64,000 nt of DNA from Streptomyces spinoverrucosus (GTDB lineage: Bacteria > Actinomycetota > Actinomycetes > Streptomycetales > Streptomycetaceae): the NCBI RefSeq assembly GCF_006539505.1, contig NZ_BJND01000017.1, positions 244,645 through 308,644 on the forward strand. The letters are read 5' to 3'. The notes beneath the pieces were generated by a model, which saw only the letters and a list, made by a program, of their open reading frames with translations, was not told where the DNA came from and searched no databases. The translations under genes and the position numbers were made by a program. Positions 53,631 to 62,716 of this stretch are shown piece after piece; the stretch's first letter is position 1; each line of letters starts with the position of its first letter.

Positions 53631-54308
53631 ATGACTTCCGGCGCACCTGCTCATAACGCTTCGGTGCACAACAACGGAGGCAGTGCCGCGGAGCATCCGG
53701 CCGCAGGGCACCATGGACCGATGCGTGACGACGAGGCGGCCACTGCCCCAGGGGCGATCGGTGCGCTCGTCCACCGCGCGGTCGACGGGGACGAGCAGGC
53801 CACGCACGACCTGCTGGCCCACGTCCACCCACTGGCGCTGCGCTACTGCCGCACCCGGCTGTCCCGCCTCCCGGGGGACGCGCGCCACTTCGTAGAGGAC
53901 CTGGCCCAGGAGGTCTGCGTCGCCGTCCTGCTCGCGCTGCCGCGCTACAGGGACACCGGGCGCCCCTTCGAGGCCTTCGTCTTCGCCATCGCCGCGCACA
54001 AGGTCGCCGATCTCCAGCGGGCGGCCATGCGGCACCCCGGCTCGACGGCGGTCCCGTCCGACGAGATGCCCGAGCGGCCGGACGACTCGCTGGGCCCCGA
54101 GGAGCGGGCGCTGCTCAGCAGTGACGCCGAGTGGGCCAAGAAACTGCTGGCCAACCTCCCCGAGAACCAGCGCGAGCTGCTCCTGCTGCGCATCGCGGTG
54201 GGCCTCACGGCGGAGGAGACCGGCCAGATGTTGGGAATGTCACCAGGGGCGGTACGGGTGGCCCAGCACCGCGCGCTGAGCAGACTCCGGGCGCTGGCCG
54301 AACAGTAG
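53631..54308 (+). CDS. shbA: ECF-like sigma factor ShbA
   Basis: 225 residues from ATG 53631 (GGGGAGGG upstream). The N-terminal ~45 residues are disordered, His/Asn rich. Sigma region 2: [53 protein letters not shown]. Region 4: [44 protein letters not shown]. Its place between bldM and guaB and its sequence match ShbA, reported to drive transcription of the principal sigma gene hrdB in Streptomyces; it is also related to mycobacterial SigD, which is near guaB2. Confidence 0.82.
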   Translation: MTSGAPAHNASVHNNGGSAAEHPAAGHHGPMRDDEAATAPGAIGALVHRAVDGDEQATHDLLAHVHPLALRYCRTRLSRLPGDARHFVEDLAQEVCVAVLLALPRYRDTGRPFEAFVFAIAAHKVADLQRAAMRHPGSTAVPSDEMPERPDDSLGPEERALLSSDAEWAKKLLANLPENQRELLLLRIAVGLTAEETGQMLGMSPGAVRVAQHRALSRLRALAEQ

Positions 54309-54393
54309 GCGGGCCCGCGGATGAACAGGCGTGCGCGGTGTTCCGTACGAACATACGAAGCCCTCAACCGTCCACAACCGTGGAATTTGAGAG

Positions 54394-55957
<1,564 letters not shown>

Positions 55958-55973
55958 CCTCATCAGTCACCTA

Positions 55974-56002
55974 GGGCGGTCCCGGAACCTCCGGGGCCGC
56001 CC
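55974..56002 (+). terminator. Terminator hairpin after guaB
   Basis: GGGCGGTCCCGGA pairs with TCCGGGGCCGCCC (one bulged position) 17 bp after the guaB stop and before guaB3. Confidence 0.85.
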
Positions 56003-56062
56003 TTGTCGTACCTGTCGGGGATACTGGAAGGCGCTGCAACGCATCAGGGAAAGGCCACACAC

Positions 56063-57187
56063 GTGACTGAGATCGAGATCGGGCGCGGCAAGCGCGGCCG
56101 CCGGGCGTACGCCTTCGACGACATTGCCGTCGTCCCCAGCCGCCGTACGCGGGACCCGAAGGAGGTCTCGATCGCCTGGCAGATCGACGCCTACCGCTTC
56201 GAGCTGCCCTTCCTGGCCGCTCCCATGGACTCGGTCGTCTCGCCGGCCACGGCGATCCGTATCGGCGAGCTGGGCGGCCTGGGCGTGCTGAACCTCGAAG
56301 GCCTGTGGACGCGGTACGAGGACCCGCAGCCGCTGCTCGACGAGATCGTCGGCCTGCCGGTCGAGGCCGCGACCCGCCGCCTGCAGGAGATCTACGCCGC
56401 ACCGATCAAGGAAGAGCTGATCGGGCAGCGCATCAAGGAGGTGCGCGACTCGGGCGTGGTCACCGCGGCCGCGCTCTCCCCGCAGCGCACGGCGCAGTTC
56501 TCCAAGGCCGTGGTGGACGCGGGCGTGGACATCTTCGTCATCCGCGGTACGACGGTGTCGGCGGAGCACGTCTCGTCCTCGCACGAGCCGCTGAACCTGA
56601 AGCAGTTCATCTACGAGCTCGACGTCCCGGTGATCGTCGGCGGCTGCGCCACCTACACCGCCGCCCTGCACCTGATGCGCACCGGCGCGGCGGGCGTCCT
56701 GGTCGGCTTCGGCGGCGGCGCCGCGCACACCACGCGCAACGTGCTGGGCATCCAGGTGCCGATGGCCACGGCGGTCGCGGACGTGGCGGCCGCCCGGCGG
56801 GACTACATGGACGAGTCCGGCGGCCGCTATGTGCACGTGATCGCGGACGGCGGTGTCGGCTGGTCCGGCGACCTGCCCAAGGCGATCGCCTGCGGCGCGG
56901 ACGCGGTGATGATGGGTTCCCCGCTCGCGCGCGCGACGGACGGTCCGGGCAAGGGCCACCACTGGGGCATGGAGGCCGTCAACGAGGAGCTGCCGCGCGG
57001 CAAGAAGGTCGACCTCGGCACGGTCGGCACCATCGAGGAGATCCTCACCGGCCCGTCCCACACCCCGGACGGCTCGATGAACCTGTTCGGCGCCCTGCGC
57101 CGCGCCATGGCCACCACCGGCTACAGCGAGCTGAAGGAGTTCCAGCGGGTCGAGGTGACGGTGGGGGACTCGCAGCACAAGCGGTAG
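56063..57187 (+). CDS. guaB3: GuaB3 family IMP dehydrogenase-related protein
   Basis: 374 residues from GTG 56063 (VTEIEIGRGKRGRRAYAFDDI). IMPDH/GMP-reductase barrel without CBS domains. Seen: LAAPMDSVVSP, LGGLGVLNLEGLWTRYEDP, and FGGGAAHTTRNVLGI where IMPDH has PGSICTTR, so the catalytic Cys is replaced by His. GuaB3 proteins are usual beside guaB in actinobacteria; a cyanobacterial member was reported to have GMP-reductase activity, but the missing Cys makes the activity here uncertain. Confidence 0.9.
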   Translation: MTEIEIGRGKRGRRAYAFDDIAVVPSRRTRDPKEVSIAWQIDAYRFELPFLAAPMDSVVSPATAIRIGELGGLGVLNLEGLWTRYEDPQPLLDEIVGLPVEAATRRLQEIYAAPIKEELIGQRIKEVRDSGVVTAAALSPQRTAQFSKAVVDAGVDIFVIRGTTVSAEHVSSSHEPLNLKQFIYELDVPVIVGGCATYTAALHLMRTGAAGVLVGFGGGAAHTTRNVLGIQVPMATAVADVAAARRDYMDESGGRYVHVIADGGVGWSGDLPKAIACGADAVMMGSPLARATDGPGKGHHWGMEAVNEELPRGKKVDLGTVGTIEEILTGPSHTPDGSMNLFGALRRAMATTGYSELKEFQRVEVTVGDSQHKR

Positions 57188-57201
57188 CCGTACGACGGCG
57201 G

Positions 57202-57238
57202 AAGGGCCGGTCATCCCGGGTGGGTGACCGGCCCTTTT
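57202..57238 (+). terminator. Terminator hairpin after guaB3
   Basis: AAGGGCCGGTCA pairs with TGACCGGCCCTT around an 11-nt loop and ends in a TTTT run, 15 bp after the guaB3 stop. It is among the best intrinsic terminators in the window. Confidence 0.95.
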
Positions 57239-57286
57239 GCGTGCTGCCCACCGGGCCAATGGGTGGCGTACTTCACGCGCCCCCCT

Positions 57287-58495
57287 TCACAACCGATGCG
57301 CCGCCCCCGTAGGCGTAGCCCCCCGCGTGTCCAGCAGCAGCTGTGCCTTCACCGACAGGCCTTGCAGGTCGTAGGTGCGGTGGTTCTGGAGCAGGATCGT
57401 GAGGTCGGCCTCGGCTGCCGCCTCGTAGAGGGAGTCGGCGCGGGGGACCGGGCGGTCGATGATGCTCCAGGACGGGATGTGCGGGTCGTGGTAGCTGATG
57501 GCGGCGCCGAGTTCCATCAGGCGGATCGCGATCTCCTGCGCCGGGGTGGCCTGCTGGTCGGCGAGGTCCGGCTTGTAGGTGACGCCGAGGAGCAGCACGC
57601 GCGCGCCGCGGGCCGACTTGCCGTGTTCGTTGAGGAGGGTGGCGGCGCGCTGGACGACGTACCGGGGCATCCGGCTGTTGACCTGCTGGGCCAGTTCCAC
57701 CATGCGCAGGCCACGGCCCGCGCGGCCGGTGAGGTCCTGCGAGACGGCGTGGCCGCCGACGCCGGGTCCGGGGCGGAAGGCCTGGAAGCCGAACGGCTTG
57801 GTCTCCGCGCAGCGGATGACGTCCCACAGGTCGACGCCCAAGTCGTGGCACAGGACGGCCATTTCGTTGACCAGGGCGATGTTGACGTGCCGGTAGTTGG
57901 TTTCCAGGAGCTGCACGGTCTCGGCCTCGCGGGGGCCACGCGCGCGTACCACCTTGTCGGTGAGGCGGCCGTAGAAGGCGGCGGCCGACTCGGTGCAGGC
58001 GGGGGTGAGGCCGCCGATCACCTTGGGCGTGTTGCCCGGGGTGAAGTCGCGGTTGCCGGGGTCGACGCGGCTGGGCGAGTAGGCGAGGTGGAAGTCACGG
58101 CCCGCGCGCAGCCGTGAACCCTCTTCCAGCAGGGGGCGGAGGAATTCCTCGGTCGTGCCCGGGTACACGGGCGACTCCAGGATGACCGTGGTGTGCGGGC
58201 GCAGCCGGGCGGCCAGGATGCGGGCGGCCGCCTCCACCTGACTCAGGTCCAGTCCGCCGTCCGCGCTTCTGGGGGTCGGGGCGCAGATGACCGCGGTGCG
58301 CACCCGGCCGAGTTCGCTCGGGCCCGCGGCATGCCGGAAGCCCCCCGAGAGCATCCGGCGCAGTTCGGCGGGGCTGAGCGAGCCGGGCTCGGGACCGGTC
58401 TTGTAGCCGACGGTGGGGATACCGGCGGCGACAGCGGCCTGGGCCAGCGGCAGGCCGAGCGGGCCGAGTCCGATGACGGCGAGATCTGCGGGCAT
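57287..58495 (-). CDS. Nucleotide-sugar dehydrogenase homologue lacking the catalytic Cys
   Basis: 402 residues from ATG 58495 (MPADLAVIGLGPLGLPLAQA). UDP-glucose/ManNAc dehydrogenase fold: [66 protein letters not shown]. The Cys motif that should read GVGGHC reads GVGGHAVSQD, so the oxidation nucleophile is missing. The Asp after the second NAD strand is also changed (GYKTGP). Probably inactive as a dehydrogenase, with a binding or structural role. No glycosyltransferase genes are adjacent. Confidence 0.8.
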   Translation of the reverse strand: MPADLAVIGLGPLGLPLAQAAVAAGIPTVGYKTGPEPGSLSPAELRRMLSGGFRHAAGPSELGRVRTAVICAPTPRSADGGLDLSQVEAAARILAARLRPHTTVILESPVYPGTTEEFLRPLLEEGSRLRAGRDFHLAYSPSRVDPGNRDFTPGNTPKVIGGLTPACTESAAAFYGRLTDKVVRARGPREAETVQLLETNYRHVNIALVNEMAVLCHDLGVDLWDVIRCAETKPFGFQAFRPGPGVGGHAVSQDLTGRAGRGLRMVELAQQVNSRMPRYVVQRAATLLNEHGKSARGARVLLLGVTYKPDLADQQATPAQEIAIRLMELGAAISYHDPHIPSWSIIDRPVPRADSLYEAAAEADLTILLQNHRTYDLQGLSVKAQLLLDTRGATPTGAAHRL

Positions 58496-58791
58496 GGCGT
58501 GGTGGCCGTCCTTCCCAGTAACCGAAGCGGGACAGATGCGCAAGCCCTGTGGACAAGATGAGAGAGCGCAATGTCAGACTAGGAGTAAATATGACCGTTT
58601 TGCGGTATTGATCGCGCCCGTGTTCGCGCTCGTGTCCCTCCCTGGCCGCCGGTATCCGTGCTGGTTATCCACAGGCTGGAGGTGTGTGGTGGCTGAAGTC
58701 GGACGACGCGGTCAGACTTTGAGCGTGGGGGATGCGGACGGGTCTCGCCCGACGGGTGCGGCCGACGCGAGGCGATGAGCGGGAGGCAGCG
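58496..58791. promoter_or_regulatory. Divergent intergenic region before glpD
   Basis: 296 bp with no gene. It is AT-richer around 58570-58610 (AGGAGTAAATATGACCG), which looks like promoter or relic leader sequence, but no product can follow. The glpD ribosome-binding site GGGAGG (58781-58786) lies at the end. Confidence 0.45.
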
Positions 58792-60498
58792 GTGAGGACA
58801 GGGACACTGGGGCCGGCGCAGCGCGCCGAGTCGCTCGCGGCGATGGCCGAGCGGGAGCTGGACGTGCTGGTGGTGGGCGGCGGAGTGGTCGGCGCGGGCA
58901 CCGCGCTGGACGCCGTGACCCGCGGTCTGTCGACGGGCCTGGTCGAGGCGCGTGACTGGGCGTCGGGCACGTCGAGCCGGTCCAGCAAGCTGATCCACGG
59001 CGGCCTGCGCTATCTGGAGATGCTCGACTTCTCCCTCGTCCGCGAGGCGCTGAAGGAGCGCGGCCTGCTGCTGGAGCGGCTTGCCCCGCATCTGGTGAAG
59101 CCGGTGCCCTTCCTCTACCCCTTGCAGCACAAGGGCTGGGAGCGGCTGTACGCCGGTTCGGGCGTCGCGCTCTACGACGCCATGTCGATGGCCCGCGGGC
59201 ACGGACGCGGCCTGCCGATACACCGGCACCTGAGCCGCCGTCACGCCCTGCGCGTGGCACCGGCGCTGAAGAAGGACGCGCTGGTCGGCGCGTTGCAGTA
59301 CTACGACGCCCAGATGGATGACGCCCGCTTCGTCGCGACGCTGGTGCGCACGGCGGTGTCGTACGGGGCGAAGGCGGCCAACCGCGCACGGGTGACCGGC
59401 TTCCTGCGCGAGGGCGAGCGGGTGGTCGGGGCCCGGGTGCAGGACGTCGAGGGGGGCGGAGAGTACGAGATCCACGCAAAGCAGATCGTCAACGCGACCG
59501 GCGTGTGGACCGACGACACCCAGGCGATGGTGGGGGAGCGGGGCCAGTTCCACGTCCGGGCGTCCAAGGGCATCCACCTCGTCGTGCCGAAGGACCGCAT
59601 TCACTCCACCACTGGGCTGATCCTGCGCACCGAGAAGTCTGTGCTGTTCGTCATCCCCTGGGGTCGGCACTGGATCATCGGCACCACCGACACCGACTGG
59701 GACCTCGACAAGGCGCACCCCGCCGCGTCCAGCGCCGACATCGACTATCTGCTGGAGCACGTCAACTCGGTGCTCGCCGTGCCGCTGACACGGGACGACG
59801 TCGAGGGTGTGTACGCCGGTCTGCGGCCGCTGCTGGCCGGTGAGTCGGACGCCACCAGCAAGCTGTCCCGCGAGCACACCGTCGCGCATCCGGTGCCGGG
59901 GCTGGTCGTTGTGGCGGGCGGCAAGTACACGACGTACCGGGTGATGGCCAAGGACGCGGTGGACGAGGCGGTGCACGGCCTCGATCTGCGGGTCGCCGAG
60001 TGCGTCACCGAGGACGTACCGCTGCTCGGCGCGGAGGGGTACCGGGCGCTGTGGAACGCGCGGGCGCGGATAGCGGCGCGCACGGGCCTTCATGTGGTGC
60101 GCGTGGAGCACCTTTTGAACCGGTACGGGTCGATGTCGGAGGAGCTGTTCGAACTCATCGGCGGGAACTCCTCGCTGGGCGAGCCGCTCACCGGCGCCGA
60201 GGACTATCTGCGCGCCGAGATCGTGTACGCCGCCTCGCACGAGGGCGCGCGGCACCTGGACGACGTCCTGACGCGGCGCACCCGCATCTCCATAGAGACC
60301 TTCGACCGGGGCACCCGCTGCGCCCGTGAGGCCGCCGAGTTGATGGCGCCGGTGCTCGGCTGGGACAAGGACCAGATCGAGCGCGAGGTCCAGCACTACG
60401 AGAAGCGGGTGGAGGCCGAGCGGGAGTCGCAGCGCCAGCTGGACGACCTGACAGCGGACGCGGCGAGGCTGGGGGCGCCGGACATCGTGCCGTTGTAG
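58792..60498 (+). CDS. glpD: Aerobic glycerol-3-phosphate dehydrogenase
   Basis: 568 residues from GTG 58792 behind GGGAGG; an earlier in-frame ATG lacks a site. FAD-binding LDVLVVGGGVVGAGTALDAVTRGL, GTSSRSSKLIHGGLRYLE, YYDAQMDDARFVATLV, ATGVWTDDTQ, WGRHWIIGTTDTDWD and GGKYTTYRVMAKDAVDEAV are all typical. Oxidises sn-glycerol-3-phosphate to DHAP and feeds electrons to menaquinone at the membrane. Complete. Confidence 0.96.
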   Translation: MRTGTLGPAQRAESLAAMAERELDVLVVGGGVVGAGTALDAVTRGLSTGLVEARDWASGTSSRSSKLIHGGLRYLEMLDFSLVREALKERGLLLERLAPHLVKPVPFLYPLQHKGWERLYAGSGVALYDAMSMARGHGRGLPIHRHLSRRHALRVAPALKKDALVGALQYYDAQMDDARFVATLVRTAVSYGAKAANRARVTGFLREGERVVGARVQDVEGGGEYEIHAKQIVNATGVWTDDTQAMVGERGQFHVRASKGIHLVVPKDRIHSTTGLILRTEKSVLFVIPWGRHWIIGTTDTDWDLDKAHPAASSADIDYLLEHVNSVLAVPLTRDDVEGVYAGLRPLLAGESDATSKLSREHTVAHPVPGLVVVAGGKYTTYRVMAKDAVDEAVHGLDLRVAECVTEDVPLLGAEGYRALWNARARIAARTGLHVVRVEHLLNRYGSMSEELFELIGGNSSLGEPLTGAEDYLRAEIVYAASHEGARHLDDVLTRRTRISIETFDRGTRCAREAAELMAPVLGWDKDQIEREVQHYEKRVEAERESQRQLDDLTADAARLGAPDIVPL

Positions 60499-60583
60499 GA
60501 GCTGGGGGGCACCCTGGGCGTGAGCCGCTTGTCGGGTGAGGGACAATGGAGGCTCTGTCAGGGCGGGTTGCATGAGGGGACGC

Positions 60584-62545
60584 ATGTCGGAGGCGGAGCG
60601 GGCGGGGACATCCCGTCAGGACACTCGTCAGGACAAGAGCGAGCGTCTTCTCGCCGGGCGGTACCGGCTGGGAGACGTGCTCGGCCGCGGCGGCATGGGC
60701 ACGGTGTGGCGCGCCGAGGACGAGACCCTCGGCCGGACGGTCGCCGTCAAGGAACTTCGGTTCCCGGCCAACATCGACGAGGACGAGAAGCGGCGGCTCA
60801 TCACGCGCACCCTGCGCGAGGCCAAGGCCATCGCGCGGATCCGCAACACCAGCGCGGTGACGGTCTTCGACGTGGTCGACGAGGACGACCGGCCGTGGAT
60901 CGTGATGGAACTCGTCGAGGGCAAGTCCCTCGCCGAGGTCATCCGCGAGGACGGCGTGCTGCAGCCCCGGCGCGCCGCCGAAGTCGGCCTCGCCGTTCTC
61001 GACGTGCTGCGCTCCGCGCACCGCGAGGGCATCCTGCACCGCGATGTGAAGCCGTCGAACGTGCTGATCGCGGACGACGGCCGGGTCGTGCTCACCGACT
61101 TCGGCATCGCCCAGGTCGAGGGCGACCCGTCCATCACCTCCACCGGCATGCTCGTCGGCGCACCCTCCTACATCTCCCCGGAGCGCGCCCGCGGCCACAA
61201 GCCCGGCCCCGCCGCCGACCTGTGGTCGCTCGGCGGTCTGCTGTACGCGGCGGTCGAGGGTTCCCCGCCGTACGACAAGGGCTCCGCGATCGCCACTCTC
61301 ACCGCGGTGATGACCGAGCCGCTGGAGGAGCCGAAGAACGCCGGCCCGCTCAGGGACGTCATCTACGGGCTGCTCACCAAGGACGCCCAGAAGCGCCTCG
61401 ACGACGCCGGCGCCCGGGCCCTGCTCAAGGCCGTGATCAACGCACCCGACCCGAAGACGGCCGAGCCGGCGGACGCGACCAAGGTCGTACCGCTGCCCCC
61501 GCAGCCGGACGCGCCCAGGAAGAGCGGGAGTTCGGCGGGTGGCGAGCGCCGCGAAGGGTCCGACCGGCTGCGCGGGGCGCTGCGGTCGGCTCGCAAGGCC
61601 GCCGTGGCGACGGGTGCGGCGGCGGGGGCTCGTACGACGTCCGGGAGTGCTGCGGGTACGAGCAGTACGACCGCTGTGTCGGCGTCGGGCTCCGGTGAGG
61701 GCGCCAAGGGCACGTCGGACGGCCGGAGTTCCGGGTGGCCCGTGATGACGCCGCCGGACCTGCCGCCGCGGCCGGTGCCCAGGGCGCCGCTCACCGACGT
61801 GGTGCCCCGGCGGACGCTGGTGGTCATCGCCGTGGTCGTGGTGCTCGCCGTGCTCGGTGTCGTGCTGGCCGTGGCGCTCAACTCGGGCGACGACGGCTCC
61901 AACCAGTCCCGGGGCAGGGGCGACAAGGCGGCGGCCGGGGCGAGCAGGAGCGCCGACACCAAGTCCGGTGACGGTGGGGTCCACACGGACAGTGCGGCGA
62001 CGACGTCGGCCTCGACAGGATCCACGCCCAGCGCGAGTGGCGGGGCGGCGGCCGGGGACGGCGACGAGGAGTCGGACAACTCCTCCGACGGGCAGGACTC
62101 CTCGGACGACACCGCCGTTGAGAAGACGTACCAGGGTGGCCAGGGCTATTCCATAGGACTGCCCAAGGGCTGGAAGTACGGATCGTCGGACGCGGCGGGC
62201 GACCGGTTCACCGGGCCGGGCGGGCAGAAGCTGCTGATCGCCTGGACCTCCACGCCCAAGGACGACCCCGTCCGGGACTGGAAGAACCAGGAGCGCTACA
62301 TGACGCGCTCGCAGTACGACCGGATTCGGATAGTGGAGGTGGACTACCGCGGCTGGAAGACGGCCGACTGGGAGTTCACTTATGTCGACGGGGGCACGAA
62401 GTACCGGACGATCGACCGCGGGTTCGTCGTCAACGACCATCAGGGCTATGCATTGATGTACACGGCGAAGGCCGCCGCGTGGGACGGCGAGCTGCGCAAG
62501 TCCACGTGGCGGACGCTGACCAACACCTTTGAACCCAAGGCGTGA
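60584..62545 (+). CDS. Membrane Ser/Thr protein kinase (PknB-like)
   Basis: 653 residues from ATG 60584 (ATG 60572 also possible). Kinase domain, residues ~25-290: LGRGGMGTVWRAED, Lys in VAVKELRFP, catalytic loop HRDVKPSNVLI, DFGIAQVEG and SPERARG are all intact. Then a low-complexity linker, a membrane helix (VVIAVVVVLAVLGVVLAVAL, ~425-445), a Ser/Gly-rich extracellular stretch and a ~130-residue extracellular domain (YSIGLPKGWKYGSSDAAGDRF, YRTIDRGFVVNDHQGYALMY) that may sense a ligand. First of what looks like a kinase cluster; related streptomycete clusters after glpD are linked to spore-wall synthesis. Confidence 0.93.
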   Translation: MSEAERAGTSRQDTRQDKSERLLAGRYRLGDVLGRGGMGTVWRAEDETLGRTVAVKELRFPANIDEDEKRRLITRTLREAKAIARIRNTSAVTVFDVVDEDDRPWIVMELVEGKSLAEVIREDGVLQPRRAAEVGLAVLDVLRSAHREGILHRDVKPSNVLIADDGRVVLTDFGIAQVEGDPSITSTGMLVGAPSYISPERARGHKPGPAADLWSLGGLLYAAVEGSPPYDKGSAIATLTAVMTEPLEEPKNAGPLRDVIYGLLTKDAQKRLDDAGARALLKAVINAPDPKTAEPADATKVVPLPPQPDAPRKSGSSAGGERREGSDRLRGALRSARKAAVATGAAAGARTTSGSAAGTSSTTAVSASGSGEGAKGTSDGRSSGWPVMTPPDLPPRPVPRAPLTDVVPRRTLVVIAVVVVLAVLGVVLAVALNSGDDGSNQSRGRGDKAAAGASRSADTKSGDGGVHTDSAATTSASTGSTPSASGGAAAGDGDEESDNSSDGQDSSDDTAVEKTYQGGQGYSIGLPKGWKYGSSDAAGDRFTGPGGQKLLIAWTSTPKDDPVRDWKNQERYMTRSQYDRIRIVEVDYRGWKTADWEFTYVDGGTKYRTIDRGFVVNDHQGYALMYTAKAAAWDGELRKSTWRTLTNTFEPKA

Positions 62546-62570
62546 TCGGGCCGGGAGCGGCTTGGCACAT

Positions 62571-62588
62571 GAGATCTCGTGAGATCTC
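62571..62588. repeat. Tandem palindrome between the two kinase genes
   Basis: GAGATCTC occurs twice, separated by GT (62571-62578 and 62581-62588), 26 bp after the kinase stop. The arms can pair with each other as a hairpin, so it may end transcription or be a regulator site. Confidence 0.45.
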
Positions 62589-62716
62589 CCCATCCCTCCG
62601 TGCAGGTTGCCTCCGGCACGTATCGTGAGTGGTTGCGGACCGTACGCATCGGGAACGCATCCGGAACGGGACGCCACACGAACGGAATTGACCACCGGGC
62701 GGCCGGGGGAGGCAAC

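Noticed and set aside
52960..53656. Long open frames on both strands through the 39-bp repeat as a repeat-protein gene
   Set aside because: The repeat unit is a multiple of three, so all frames stay open by chance. No ribosome-binding site, signal peptide or recognisable domain favours any frame.
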